Shown: positions 17,117-26,003, numbered from the stretch's first letter. The stretch: DNA of 36,447 bases from Akkermansiaceae bacterium UBA5689 (GCA_002420305.1 DIHT01000012.1:3464-39910), one strand, 5' to 3'. The notes: generated by a model from the sequence alone, not told the origin. Made by a program: numbers and translations.

Positions 17117-18139
17117 TTAGTCCAGCATGAATTGCAAATGGCAAGCGGTCAGGCTTCCCATCGTATCGCATGCCTCAAACGCTGAAGTGCCATATCTCTG
17201 GCACAGAGCCGCCCGCAGGCTGACAAGCTTCTGCTCAGGGGCAATGGTGTCCTTGCTCATCATCTTCAGCACTCCCTTGAGACGCACACGGGAGGCGCAG
17301 TAGCGGCGCGCCATCTGGCTACGTTCTTCACTGCGATACTGAAGAATTGTCGTGGGGTTGAGGTGCTCCCGAACCAGTTCATCAACGGGCATATTGTCCG
17401 GAAAACAATGGGACCGATATACTTCCAGCATCCCTTCATAGCTCTGCTGGTCAAAGTCGATGGGTCGTACACGATACTGGACCTCCTCAAAATCAGGGGT
17501 GATATCAACGACGTAATTCACACTGCGCATGTCCCCAAGCAGCCGGAGAAAACACCGCTCCCCGAATTTTACGAACTCCTTTGCGACCCTTACCTTGTTG
17601 AGCTCTGGGGCCTTCAGGTAGTCCTTGATGAAGATGTTTCCCGGAACTCCGGCAATGTGCTCCTCAATCAGGGTGTTCCCATTGACCAGATAATTGATCC
17701 GGTTGGGAGAAAGGATGTGCTCCAGCTCCAACCCGTAAATCCGGTTAGCGTCCGCAATCTTGACGTAATAATAATCCGAATTGCCATTAAACTGATTCGT
17801 GATCCGGACCCGGAAAGGGCGAGAATTGCCAAACTCCCCAAAATCAATCCGCTCCACGCTCAGGTGCTCCGCCAGCGAGAGGTCGCCCCCGATCTTCAGG
17901 ACCGCATAGATCTCCGTAAGCTTGGTCCGAAGGTCTTTCATTACCTCCTGCGGATAGGAGACCGTAAGCCAGAGCGTTTCTTCTCCATCCGGATCCTCGT
18001 AGGGCACGGCCTCTGAAAAGCGCAGCAGGTCGTCGTATACCAAGGGAATTTCACAACGACGCCCAAAGTGCTGCAGATACTGAAGAAGGAAGCCCGATAC
18101 AGGATAGTAGTGCTTGCGCTTCTGGATGAGGGAAGACAT
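17117..18139 (-). CDS. Uncharacterised protein with kinase-like motifs
   Basis: A 340-residue soluble protein without signal peptide or membrane segment. I do not recognise a named family. The middle has an order of motifs that recalls small-molecule or HipA/APH-type kinases: a strand with lysine (YYYVKIAD, K127), acidic residues in the next helix (GLELEHI), a hinge-like LIEEHIAGVPG (157-167), then LLGDMRSVNYVV with D203 and N208 spaced as in catalytic GDxxxxN loops, and PIDFD (227-231) where the metal-binding aspartate would be. The N-terminal ~110 residues (including two acidic DDLLRF/EDPDGEE segments) and the helical C-terminus (RRYCASRVRLKGVLKMM) are additional. It lies 47 bases downstream of another unknown gene on the same strand. 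Kinase activity is inference and needs a fold search. Confidence 0.75.
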   Translation of the reverse strand: MSSLIQKRKHYYPVSGFLLQYLQHFGRRCEIPLVYDDLLRFSEAVPYEDPDGEETLWLTVSYPQEVMKDLRTKLTEIYAVLKIGGDLSLAEHLSVERIDFGEFGNSRPFRVRITNQFNGNSDYYYVKIADANRIYGLELEHILSPNRINYLVNGNTLIEEHIAGVPGNIFIKDYLKAPELNKVRVAKEFVKFGERCFLRLLGDMRSVNYVVDITPDFEEVQYRVRPIDFDQQSYEGMLEVYRSHCFPDNMPVDELVREHLNPTTILQYRSEERSQMARRYCASRVRLKGVLKMMSKDTIAPEQKLVSLRAALCQRYGTSAFEACDTMGSLTACHLQFMLD

Positions 18140-18186
18140 GGCGTGAGCCCGGAACGCCTCCGGGGGAGTAAAATATATCAGGCTTC

Positions 18187-18651
18187 TCAGCCCGTCTCGA
18201 ATCTCGCTATCAGGTGAAGAGTGTCGATCCCCCTCTTGGTAAATTCTTCCCAGTAACTTTTTTCTATCGGCCTGGTATGCTCCTTTCGTTTCTCCTCATC
18301 AAGGGAGTTCCAGGCCGGAAGCCCTATCTTGCGTATGACATCTCGTTCGGCGAGACGAAGGGTAAGCTCCTCCCAAAAGATTTCATTCCGCATCTCATCG
18401 ATGGCTTCCTGAACGAAGGACCGGGTCAGATAATCTGTGGTGACCCGATATCGCTGAAGAGCCTCATCGAACTCGATAATATCGCCAAAGCCTAAATGAG
18501 TGACCTTTTCAAGAATGGTGTTCTCCAATTCTTCAAACCTTGCAAAATTTTCTTTAGCGCCAGGCTTCCGATTCAGAGATCCAACCTCAGCGGCGAGGCT
18601 AATCATATCAATGAGGACGCTGAGTTCCTCCTCTGTAAAGCGAAGATGCAT
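18187..18651 (-). CDS. Small conserved-looking hypothetical protein
   Basis: A 154-residue, highly charged and mainly helical protein (MHLRFTEEELSVLIDMISLA at the start, FARFEELENTILEKV, FVQEAIDEMRNEIFWEEL, later EKSYWEEFTKRG). No signal peptide, membrane segment or catalytic motif is visible. A longer in-frame opening to 18924 would overlap the divergent lipoprotein gene and has poor-looking sequence; the ATG at 18651 has TAAGG four bases upstream and is preferred. It is the first gene of a probable two-gene operon with the kinase-like protein 47 bases downstream. Function unknown; a partner or regulator of that protein is a reasonable guess only. Confidence 0.72.
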   Translation of the reverse strand: MHLRFTEEELSVLIDMISLAAEVGSLNRKPGAKENFARFEELENTILEKVTHLGFGDIIEFDEALQRYRVTTDYLTRSFVQEAIDEMRNEIFWEELTLRLAERDVIRKIGLPAWNSLDEEKRKEHTRPIEKSYWEEFTKRGIDTLHLIARFETG

Positions 18652-18757
18652 TAACCTTAACGGGGCGCAGGATGGTATATCCCACCATTCAGGCCGCGAC
18701 CCCGCAATGTTGAATTCCCCTCGACCGGCTGGCGGCGAGCTGATTAGATTTCCCCCG

Positions 18758-19105
18758 ATGAGGCAATTGCTCATCATGTTTGTGCTTCTTTCCCTGCCCG
18801 GTTGTTTCATCTTTAACAAGCGTTCCCCCGACCCGTACCCGGATGTGACCTTTGAGCTGATCCACGACAGGGCGGGCGGGCTCCAGCCGCAGGACCATGT
18901 CGCCCTCGCTAAATGGGACGACAACTACTACTACTTTCAGTGGCGGCGTATTCTTGAGCCGGCCACCATGAAGACGACCGAAGGAGCAGGAAAAGTTCCA
19001 GTAAGAGAATTTGACCGCAAAAATGGAAGTGCACTTGAGCGGAGGTATGGAATCCTCGGAAAGGAAGATCTTAACGGACAGCTTTACAACGCGGGTGCCT
19101 ACTAG
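18758..19105 (+). CDS. Small putative lipoprotein
   Basis: A 115-residue protein with a typical lipoprotein signal: MRQLLIMFVLLSLPGC, with the lipobox LPGC giving C16 as the first mature residue. The mature part begins with a charged spacer (FNKRSPDPYP) and has an aromatic stretch DDNYYYFQWRRI; no family is recognised. I chose ATG at 18758 over a longer opening because it places the signal at the N-terminus. It is divergent from the gene at 18651, with 106 bases between them that must hold both promoters. Its TAG lies inside the palindrome CTAGGCCTAG shared with the convergent SixA-like gene. Confidence 0.7.
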   Translation: MRQLLIMFVLLSLPGCFIFNKRSPDPYPDVTFELIHDRAGGLQPQDHVALAKWDDNYYYFQWRRILEPATMKTTEGAGKVPVREFDRKNGSALERRYGILGKEDLNGQLYNAGAY

Positions 19106-19107
19106 GC

Positions 19108-19614
19108 CTAGTCCTCAGCAGGCGGCAGCCCTGGTAAAATCACATCCTCTAATTCCCACTGCCCTGCCGAAGCGGCATCTCTCCAAGAGTTCAATTCCTG
19201 CGACACAACTACTGCGGTAGCCGGCTCCATCGCAATGGCTTTTCCAGTGAGCGCCTCCACGAGATGTTCCCACCCTGGGTTGTGGCCCAGCAACAGAGCG
19301 CAGCTCACCGTCTCCGGCAGCATCAGCATTTCATCCTCTGCGGCAGCCTGCCCGAATTGATAAAACGAGGAGAGGAACCGAACCTCAACCTTCGTCACAA
19401 AGGCTTCGCTCAACCCCGCAAATGTTTCTCGGGTCCGCTGTGCATCACTGCTCAGCACGATTTCGGGAAGCCTCCCTTTCTCAACAAGAGTCGCCCCAAC
19501 CCGAGGGCCTTGTTCCCTGCCCACGACTCCGAGAGGCCTTTCATGGTCCGGAGCTTCCACCCCTTCCCAGGGGCTTTCCGCATGGCGCATCACGATCAAG
19601 CGGCGGAGCCTCAT
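19108..19614 (-). CDS. sixA: SixA-like phosphohistidine phosphatase
   Basis: A 168-residue member of the histidine phosphatase (phosphoglycerate mutase-like) superfamily. The catalytic RHAE (H11 in VMRHAESPW) is followed by DHERPLG, SSDAQRTRET and LLGHNPGWE, the signature set of SixA, which removes phosphate from histidine of phosphotransfer proteins. ATG at 19614 has a GGGGGA sequence six bases upstream and starts two bases after the stop of the haloperoxidase-like gene; GTG at 19617 overlapping that stop is the alternative. Such tight spacing implies translational coupling. Length and motifs are normal. The target cannot be inferred, since no histidine kinase or phosphotransfer protein is in the window. 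Confidence 0.87.
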   Translation of the reverse strand: MRLRRLIVMRHAESPWEGVEAPDHERPLGVVGREQGPRVGATLVEKGRLPEIVLSSDAQRTRETFAGLSEAFVTKVEVRFLSSFYQFGQAAAEDEMLMLPETVSCALLLGHNPGWEHLVEALTGKAIAMEPATAVVVSQELNSWRDAASAGQWELEDVILPGLPPAED

Positions 19615-19616
19615 CA

Positions 19617-21662
19617 CTACTCCCCCTGTTCGATCCGATAAAATTCCCGGGGCTGTCCAAGCGGGCTGATCGTATGGGTCCCCCGCTCATCTGTAGCGCG
19701 CTCGAAAAGCGTTTCATCTTCAAAATTCTCCAAGTCGCTTGTACGCAGCACCTTGTAAAAAAGGCCACGGCGCTGCGTCCAGTCCAGTCGGAGCTCATCC
19801 TCCGCCAGACGGGTCACCGTCAAACTTGGGCGCTCGTCCAAGATGCTCCCATCAAAATACTTAATTCCAAGCTCCCACGCCGCAACCCCGCACTCGGACC
19901 CAACCGCTCGGCCCGGGCCATCATCTGCCGGCACATGGATTCCCCCATAAAGCCGGGAAATCCCAGCCTGATCCGAGGCATCATAATACGTTGCCCACTG
20001 TAATTGGACCGGAGCAGTGGGCCCCGCTTCAAATTCCAACTCCTCCACTTCATGAACAGCAAGGCCTCCAGGAAAGAACTCACTCCCAGTAAGGCGAGTG
20101 AGCACTTCCGCGGCTGCGCGGCTAAAAGTGCTGTGCCCTGAAAGGTAGGCAGCAAACGCAGGCGTCACAAAGGTATCCCGCTGATACGGGAGCCAGTCCT
20201 CTGCGAGGATCCAGCCGACTCCCCCAATCTGAGTTGCCGGGTTAGCCGGCTCCCCCTGCCAGCAATAAATTGCAACCTTGCCGATTGCGCCGGCGCCTAG
20301 GTGAGCATGCCTTCCCGCGCCAAGGGCTGTACTTCTAGTCACTATTTCCACGAGACCGGGCTCGAGGGAAATGCCCTCCTCGCTGTAAAAGGGAAACGCC
20401 TCATTGCTCGACTGCCCTTGAGCCGCCATGTAGCGGATCGCGCTGATCGGGCGAACATAATCATACTCCCGCTTGCAGGTCCACGCTGCGACAGCCGCAT
20501 CATGCAGCGACGCGTTAAGCAAAAAATACATCTTGGTCTCCCACTCTAGTTCATTGAGCTCCGGGCCAGATCCCTCGAAGCGCCTCTCAAAAGAGGGGTG
20601 ATCCATCATCTCATTGGCTATAACGTTCCAGTGCCCGGGAGGCGTTTCTGACTCAGGCCCATCTGCCCAGTATTCCGCAACGACCCTGCCAAAGTCGGCT
20701 TCGTTCACGAGATTTGGAGCATAGCTTGCCCCAGTCTCCGGGTTTAGGGCATGCCCACTTCCGTCATTCGTTCCGAGAGAATTATTGCCTATCGCACCGG
20801 GCGAAAAGTCCCTGACGGGAGCGACAGCAGGATCCAGGAGGCTACTGAAGCGGATAACCTCCAGATTCCCAGCCTTGAATTCCTCGTCTCCATCACCCTC
20901 CAGCTGGGGGGGCGGGCCCGGATCAAAATACAGGATCTCCCCCGGCTCCCGGCTCAAGGCGAAGGGCCAGACATCACGCCAATGCGACCCCAGGAACGAT
21001 TGGGTATTAAACGCCAGCGGTTGGCCCGTCTGAGAGACCGCTTCAACAAACTCCAGCGGCTGCCAACGGTTGGGGTCATTCAGCGTAGTTCCCGCGAACG
21101 CAAGAACGAGTGGGTCGTTGACCGGGGCATAGCTGCTATCGGTATAGCCACTCGCCTCGTTGGAGTTGTCGCCGCTCGTCCAGTCGATGACCGTTTCGCC
21201 CACCCGGTTCCCTACCGCGGAGGGGCTATTTCCCGCCGTACTCAGGTTATTTGGATTATATCCCAGAGAAATCATGAGGTCACGAAGCTCATTTTGAATC
21301 TGAAGAGCATTCGCCAAGGGCGTGTTCGGATGGCGAACGGCTATGTAACGGTGTCTCAGGACCCGGTAGGCGGCATGGCTAACTGCCTCCCGGCGAGCGG
21401 CCTCCACATCTCCAGCCGAAGTGACATTCTCGCGAAAAAGGTAGCCGGTCGCTTCCGGGTCGTAAGCCGCCCACGCGTCATACATGGCCACTGAAACATG
21501 AAACAAATTCCGAGCATGGACAGGGGGGTCAGGAAACGACAGGCGCACTGCTGCCAGATTCTGTTCGTTCCAGGTCCGGGCCACGGAATCTGCCGATGAC
21601 GGCATGACCATTGAGAGAAGGGCGGCGGCCAAGCTGACGCCCCAGCGGGGGTGGTTTTTCAT
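19617..21662 (-). CDS. Vanadium-dependent haloperoxidase / PAP2 superfamily secreted protein
   Basis: A 681-residue protein with a signal peptide (~1-24). The all-helical domain carries the vanadate/phosphate-binding set of the superfamily: K397 and R404-P405 in KREYDYVRP, S508-G509-H510 in AYLSGHSTFS, and S569-R570 with H576 in SRLYGGIHVPADDG. This is the arrangement of vanadium haloperoxidases, which oxidise halides with peroxide, and of related acid phosphatases. The last ~65 residues (LTVTRLAEDELRLDWTQ, then YKVLRTSDLENF) form a separate beta domain of a type common at the C-terminus of verrucomicrobial secreted proteins. The SixA-like gene starts at its stop codon. Whether it halogenates or is a phosphatase cannot be settled from motifs. 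Confidence 0.87.
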   Translation of the reverse strand: MKNHPRWGVSLAAALLSMVMPSSADSVARTWNEQNLAAVRLSFPDPPVHARNLFHVSVAMYDAWAAYDPEATGYLFRENVTSAGDVEAARREAVSHAAYRVLRHRYIAVRHPNTPLANALQIQNELRDLMISLGYNPNNLSTAGNSPSAVGNRVGETVIDWTSGDNSNEASGYTDSSYAPVNDPLVLAFAGTTLNDPNRWQPLEFVEAVSQTGQPLAFNTQSFLGSHWRDVWPFALSREPGEILYFDPGPPPQLEGDGDEEFKAGNLEVIRFSSLLDPAVAPVRDFSPGAIGNNSLGTNDGSGHALNPETGASYAPNLVNEADFGRVVAEYWADGPESETPPGHWNVIANEMMDHPSFERRFEGSGPELNELEWETKMYFLLNASLHDAAVAAWTCKREYDYVRPISAIRYMAAQGQSSNEAFPFYSEEGISLEPGLVEIVTRSTALGAGRHAHLGAGAIGKVAIYCWQGEPANPATQIGGVGWILAEDWLPYQRDTFVTPAFAAYLSGHSTFSRAAAEVLTRLTGSEFFPGGLAVHEVEELEFEAGPTAPVQLQWATYYDASDQAGISRLYGGIHVPADDGPGRAVGSECGVAAWELGIKYFDGSILDERPSLTVTRLAEDELRLDWTQRRGLFYKVLRTSDLENFEDETLFERATDERGTHTISPLGQPREFYRIEQGE

Positions 21663-21706
21663 TCTGAGAAGGGTGCTGAGATAGCAGATATCCTGCGAAT
21701 AAAATA

Positions 21707-21738
21707 CCGAAGGGGGCTCCTGCCGTCAACCCCCTCGG
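21707..21738. repeat. GC-rich inverted repeat in the haloperoxidase-alaS intergenic region
   Basis: CCGA(A)GGGGG at 21707-21716 pairs with CCCCCTCGG at 21730-21738 with one bulged A and a 13-base loop. It lies in the 209-base gap between two divergent genes, 45 bases from the haloperoxidase start and about 130 before alaS. It could be a leader stem for either transcript or part of an alaS control element. Nothing else recognisable was found in this gap, and no promoter could be assigned with confidence. Confidence 0.35.
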
Positions 21739-21871
21739 CCAAGCAACTCCACCCGCTTTACCCCGATCCCGTGGGGGTGCGCTTCCCCAGTCGAGTTATT
21801 TTGAAAACTTCGGCCTCTTCCTATCTCCGTCCTTGCCATCCGCTGCGAATGCCGCTCCAAATCACCGCCCA

Positions 21872-24622
21872 ATGACCGCCGCGGAAATTCGCCAGAGCTT
21901 TCTGGACTTCTTTGCAGAGAAGAGGCACTCCATTGTGCCATCCGCGTCGCTCCTGCCTCAGTCCCCCGGATTGCTCTTCACCAATGCGGGGATGAACCAG
22001 TTCGTTCCCTACTTCCTAGGCACCGAAAAGCCGCCCTACGCCCCTCCCCGCGCCGCCGACACTCAGAAGTGCATCCGGGCGGGAGGGAAGCACAACGACC
22101 TCGAGGACGTGGGCCAGGATTCCTACCACCACACCTTTTTCGAGATGCTGGGGAACTGGTCCTTCGGAGATTATTTCAAGCAGGACGCGATCACCTGGGC
22201 ATGGGAGCTCATGGTTGAGCGGTGGGGCTTTCCTCCCGAGCGCCTTTACGCCACCGTTTATCGCCCTGGTCCGGGAGACCCAGCCGACTTTGACCAGGAA
22301 GCCTACGACCACTGGAAAGCCTTGTTCGAAAAGGCCGGCTGTGACCCTGAGGTCCATATCGTCGATGGCAACAAGGCCGATAACTTCTGGATGATGGGAG
22401 AGACGGGCCCCTGCGGGCCTTGCTCCGAACTGCATGTGGACCTCACCCCGGAGGGAGATACCGGGGGCCTGCTGGTGAACAAGGATAGTGATCAGTGCAT
22501 CGAGATCTGGAACCTCGTCTTCATTCAATTCAATGCCGAGGCCGATGGGAGCTTTCGGGACCTTCCCTCCAGACATGTTGATACCGGCATGGGATTCGAA
22601 CGTGCCTGTTCGATTATCCAAAACACAAATGGCTTCACGGATTTCTCGCGCAGGGCCTCGAACTACAACACCGATGTCTTCCGTCCCATCTTCAATACCC
22701 TCGAGGAGCTGAGCGGAAAAACCTATCAGGACGTTTATCCCGGCCCTGACGAGGAAACTCCGGACGAGACCGTGAAGACGGCAGTAGCATTCCGGGTCAT
22801 CGCCGATCATCTTCGCACGCTCAGCTTCTCGATCGCAGATGGGATTCTCCCGGGCAACACCGGGCGCAATTATGTCCTGCGGCGCATCCTGCGGCGTGCG
22901 GTCCGATACGGCCGATCTCTGGGCTTCACTGGAGACAAGTTTGTCCTGACCGCACTGGTCAAGACTCTCGTGAACCAGATGGAACAGGCCTTCCCGGAGC
23001 TCAAGGCTCGGGAGTCTGTCGTAGTGGAAACCCTGCAGCGTGAGGAGCGCAGCTTCAACGAGACCCTCGACCGGGGCCTCACCCTCTTTGAGGAAGAAGC
23101 CGCCAGACTCTCCGGCGAGGCCTTCCCCGCCGAGGCCGCCTTCAAACTTTACGATACCTTTGGATTCCCGGTGGACCTCACCCAGCTTCTCTGCCGCGAG
23201 CGGGGTATCTCTCTGGAGATGTCTCGCTTCGAGGAGCTCATGGAGCAGGCCAGACAAATCGCCCGCGAAGCCCAGAAATCAGAAATTGTTTCCGCCCTCG
23301 ACATCGCCACCGAGGTTCACACTGAGTTCATCGGATTTGAGCAGGACAGCTGCGAGGCCACTATTCTGGAGACGCACCTCGATGGGGACCTTCGCTGGCT
23401 CCTGACGGATCGCTCTCCCTTTTATGCAGAAATGGGCGGGCAGGTTGGAGACACCGGCGTCGTCTCCGCTGGGGACTCGGAGATCCCGATCGTTGCGCTC
23501 CAGCAGATTGGGTCGGCCCGGGCCCACGGCGTTCCCGCGGATCCATCTGCCTCCCTGAAATCTGGCGATAAGATCACCCTCTCCATTCATTCTGCGCGGA
23601 GGCGGCCCATTGAAGCCCACCATACTGCCACCCACCTGCTGCACTGGGCTCTGCACGAAGTTGTTTCCCCGGAGGCAACCCAGCAAGGCTCTTTGGTGGC
23701 CGAGGACCGCCTGCGGTTTGATTTCACCTCCAGCGCCATGAGCCCGGAACAGATCTCGACCCTCGAAGACAAGGTCAACAGCTGCATTGAGGCCGGCGAG
23801 GCCGTGAGCTGGCAGGAAGTTTCCTTCGGCGAAGTTCAAGGCCGTGAGGACATCATGCAGTTCTTCGGCGACAAGTATGGCGACAAGGTCCGAGTGGTTC
23901 AGATCGGGGGCGAGCCCCGGGCCCTGGACGGCTACTCGATGGAACTGTGTGGGGGTGCCCACGTCCGCAACACCGCAGAGATCGGGCTCTTCAAAATCCG
24001 GCGCGAGGAAGCGATCGCCGCCGGCACTCGCCGGATCGAAGCAGTCTGTGGAGCCGCTGCGGAGGCCTACCTCGCCGAACTTGCCGAGCAGGAAGCCAAA
24101 GAAAAAACAGCTGCCCTCGCCAAGCTGAGCGCTGCTAACGGTGCCCTCTCGGCCCTCGGCGTCGAGCAGTTCAAGCCCCTCGACGATGCCGATGCGGCGT
24201 CCATCAAGTCCGCTGCGGTCGAGGCCGAAAAGGCCCTCAAGAAAGCCCAGGCTGCGAATGCTGCCCGACAGGCTGACACTTTCCTCGCGGCCCGCTTGGA
24301 AGGCGATAGCCATCCTCCCGCAATCGTCGAATCCCTGGAGGGCCCCGCAGCACTTCTCCAGGAGCTGCTTAATGGCCTGAAAAAGGCAGGGTTCATCGGC
24401 TCTGCCGTCCTAGTAGTCGATGATGGGGAAAAACTTCACCTTGGGGCTCTCTGCGGGTCTGAGGGACAGAGCGCGGGAAACCGGGCTGGGGACCTGATCA
24501 AAGCTCTCGCCCCCTTGGTAGGTGGCAAGGGTGGGGGCAAGCCCGACATGGCCCGTGGCGCAGGAGCGGACCGCTCTGGGAAAAATAATCTGCTTGCTGC
24601 CGCACGCGCGGAATTTCAATAG
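21872..24622 (+). CDS. alaS: Alanine--tRNA ligase
   Basis: A 916-residue AlaRS that charges tRNA-Ala and edits mischarged Ser and Gly. The N-terminal class II catalytic domain begins MTAAEIRQSFLDFF and contains NAGMNQFVPYFLG and RHVDTGMGFERA. The editing domain has H584 and H588 in HTATHLLHWAL, with C693 and H697 in CGGAHVRN completing the zinc site. The C-terminal C-Ala region ends in GGGKPDMARGAG. All expected parts are present, and the length is slightly above the usual ~875. ATG at 21872 matches the family start; an in-frame TTG at 21833 is less likely. There is no clear ribosome site. Confidence 0.97.
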   Translation: MTAAEIRQSFLDFFAEKRHSIVPSASLLPQSPGLLFTNAGMNQFVPYFLGTEKPPYAPPRAADTQKCIRAGGKHNDLEDVGQDSYHHTFFEMLGNWSFGDYFKQDAITWAWELMVERWGFPPERLYATVYRPGPGDPADFDQEAYDHWKALFEKAGCDPEVHIVDGNKADNFWMMGETGPCGPCSELHVDLTPEGDTGGLLVNKDSDQCIEIWNLVFIQFNAEADGSFRDLPSRHVDTGMGFERACSIIQNTNGFTDFSRRASNYNTDVFRPIFNTLEELSGKTYQDVYPGPDEETPDETVKTAVAFRVIADHLRTLSFSIADGILPGNTGRNYVLRRILRRAVRYGRSLGFTGDKFVLTALVKTLVNQMEQAFPELKARESVVVETLQREERSFNETLDRGLTLFEEEAARLSGEAFPAEAAFKLYDTFGFPVDLTQLLCRERGISLEMSRFEELMEQARQIAREAQKSEIVSALDIATEVHTEFIGFEQDSCEATILETHLDGDLRWLLTDRSPFYAEMGGQVGDTGVVSAGDSEIPIVALQQIGSARAHGVPADPSASLKSGDKITLSIHSARRRPIEAHHTATHLLHWALHEVVSPEATQQGSLVAEDRLRFDFTSSAMSPEQISTLEDKVNSCIEAGEAVSWQEVSFGEVQGREDIMQFFGDKYGDKVRVVQIGGEPRALDGYSMELCGGAHVRNTAEIGLFKIRREEAIAAGTRRIEAVCGAAAEAYLAELAEQEAKEKTAALAKLSAANGALSALGVEQFKPLDDADAASIKSAAVEAEKALKKAQAANAARQADTFLAARLEGDSHPPAIVESLEGPAALLQELLNGLKKAGFIGSAVLVVDDGEKLHLGALCGSEGQSAGNRAGDLIKALAPLVGGKGGGKPDMARGAGADRSGKNNLLAAARAEFQ

Positions 24623-24630
24623 GCCAATTC

Positions 24631-24645
24631 ATAAAGAGGCTTTAT
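24631..24645. terminator. Small hairpin between convergent alaS and membrane-protein genes
   Basis: ATAAAG and CTTTAT pair perfectly around a three-base loop, nine bases after the alaS stop and reaching over the stop of the convergent gene at 24642. The stem is short and AT-rich, so a bidirectional terminator is possible but weakly supported. Confidence 0.25.
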
Positions 24646-25268
24646 TTCGACGAGCCATCTTGCGCGCCGTCTCCGCCGGCTTTCAGAGACCTGTAAAGGA
24701 GTTCGGCCTTGGCGCGCTGGCGCCTGCCAAGGCTGTCGATCAAGAAGCCGAAAGAAAAGATCAGGAGGCCGAGGGGGATAAAGTCGAAGGACAGGGGGAT
24801 GGCGAGCAAAAGGGCTCCTCCAGAGAACATCACCCAGTCCATTACTCCTTTCTGTCGAGGCGCCAGCCCGCCGATTACTAATGCGATCGGCCCTGTCAAG
24901 GCGAAGGCCCACAGGACTGCGATTCCAAGAGCCGTAGCGACCCCTTTCCTCCCCGGTCTCTCGGTAATTTCTTCGCTCATGGGGCCGCGCCCCTCTAGCC
25001 GTCGCAGCACCAAGCGCGATCGCAGGAAAGCGAGTGCGAAGAGATACCAACCTGCAGCCCCACCAAGATAAAGGAGAATGCCGAGCTCCCCAAGGGTATA
25101 GATATGAAAGACCAACAGGTGTGCGCCAATCGGGAACGCAAGACCCGTGCTCGCTCCCAGGGCTACAAGGTGGTGCGACTTCCTGTCGCGTGGAGCCAGC
25201 CAAGCCCCCCCGGCCACCAACGCGCTGGCAGCAAACATCACGAGAATAATCAACTGGTCAGACAACAT
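24642..25268 (-). CDS. Polytopic membrane protein of unknown function
   Basis: A 208-residue protein with about six hydrophobic segments (~4-24, 35-60, 62-82, 108-133, 143-161, 163-180) and short loops. The central cytoplasmic-looking loop is basic (RSRLVLRRLEGRG). No catalytic motif or family signature was recognised. The start at 25268 has CTAAGG about seven bases upstream. It is divergent from the PH-domain gene and convergent with alaS, so it is likely a single-gene transcript. Confidence 0.75.
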   Translation of the reverse strand: MLSDQLIILVMFAASALVAGGAWLAPRDRKSHHLVALGASTGLAFPIGAHLLVFHIYTLGELGILLYLGGAAGWYLFALAFLRSRLVLRRLEGRGPMSEEITERPGRKGVATALGIAVLWAFALTGPIALVIGGLAPRQKGVMDWVMFSGGALLLAIPLSFDFIPLGLLIFSFGFLIDSLGRRQRAKAELLYRSLKAGGDGAQDGSSK

Positions 25269-25393
25269 GGCGTAGCCTTAGATTTCTCAAAAAACCAGTA
25301 GTGAAACAAGCCGCGCACTACGCGCTCGCGTACCACAAAGAGGCGATGCGTCAAAGGCCTTGAAAATCGAGCGCGACTTGAAAGGATAGTGTC

Positions 25394-25915
25394 ATGAGTG
25401 AGGAACCTGAAAAAGCAGCTTGGCGAGGAGGCCCTTCCCAGCTTGTGAATCTTCCTGCCTTCGTCGCCAGCGCGGTGGTCGCTAGTATTTTCTTCGTGGT
25501 TGGGCCGAGGTTCCCAGAAGTCCAGAACTATATCATGCTGGGAGCACTCATCCCGGCTCTCTGGGCCGGGTGGAAATGGCTGACTGTGCGTTGCCACCGA
25601 TTCGAGATCAGCACCGAACGCCTTAAAATGTTCGAAGGCGTACTCAACCGCTCCGTTGACGAAATCGAGCTATATCGAGTGAAGGATACTCAGATTCAAC
25701 AGCCCATCCTCTATCGTCTCTTTGGGTTGGGTCATGTCATTCTGGAGACCTCGGACCGAAGCCATCCAAAAGCCACCCTTAACGCCATCAAGGGCCCGAG
25801 GGAAGTCGGCGAAATCCTGCGCCGGGAGGTTGAGTCCCTTCGCGACAAAAAGCGTGTGCGCGAGGTGGACTTTGATGAGTCAGGAGATAGCGAGTTCGGA
25901 GACGAGCTCGGCTAG
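25394..25915 (+). CDS. PH domain-containing membrane protein (bacterial PH, YdbS-like)
   Basis: A 173-residue protein with two membrane segments (~20-38 and ~47-63) followed by a bPH2-type domain (~65-150). The order RFEISTERLKMFEGVLNRSVDEIELYRVKDTQIQQP, then LGHVILETSD, is the usual pattern, where the first strand pair and the R-V-K-D-T motif are characteristic. The C-terminal ~25 residues are acidic (VDFDESGDSEFGDE). AAAGGA lies eight bases before the ATG. Bacterial members are small membrane proteins of poorly known function, sometimes linked to envelope stress. It ends 88 bases before the tRNA gene. Confidence 0.85.
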   Translation: MSEEPEKAAWRGGPSQLVNLPAFVASAVVASIFFVVGPRFPEVQNYIMLGALIPALWAGWKWLTVRCHRFEISTERLKMFEGVLNRSVDEIELYRVKDTQIQQPILYRLFGLGHVILETSDRSHPKATLNAIKGPREVGEILRREVESLRDKKRVREVDFDESGDSEFGDELG

Positions 25916-26003
25916 AAAAAGCCCGGCAAACTGCGGGAATTCTGTCGGAAGGACTTGCACTGGTCTCCAGAACAGGCATCCTCCCGCCGCCGAAATTTAT
26001 AAT

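Noticed and set aside
18652..18924. N-terminal extension of the 154-aa unknown protein up to 18924
   Set aside because: The extension would overlap the divergent lipoprotein gene, has Trp/Ser/Gly-rich unlikely sequence, and the inner ATG has a ribosome site.
22016..24313. Two long minus-strand frames opposite alaS (413 and 344 codons)
   Set aside because: They mirror a certain alaS gene in GC-rich sequence and show no family motif; they are antisense shadows.
25998..26003. TATAAT directly before tRNA-Val as a -10 box
   Set aside because: It touches the first base of the mature tRNA, so transcription would begin inside it; no -35 lies at the right distance. It is probably chance.
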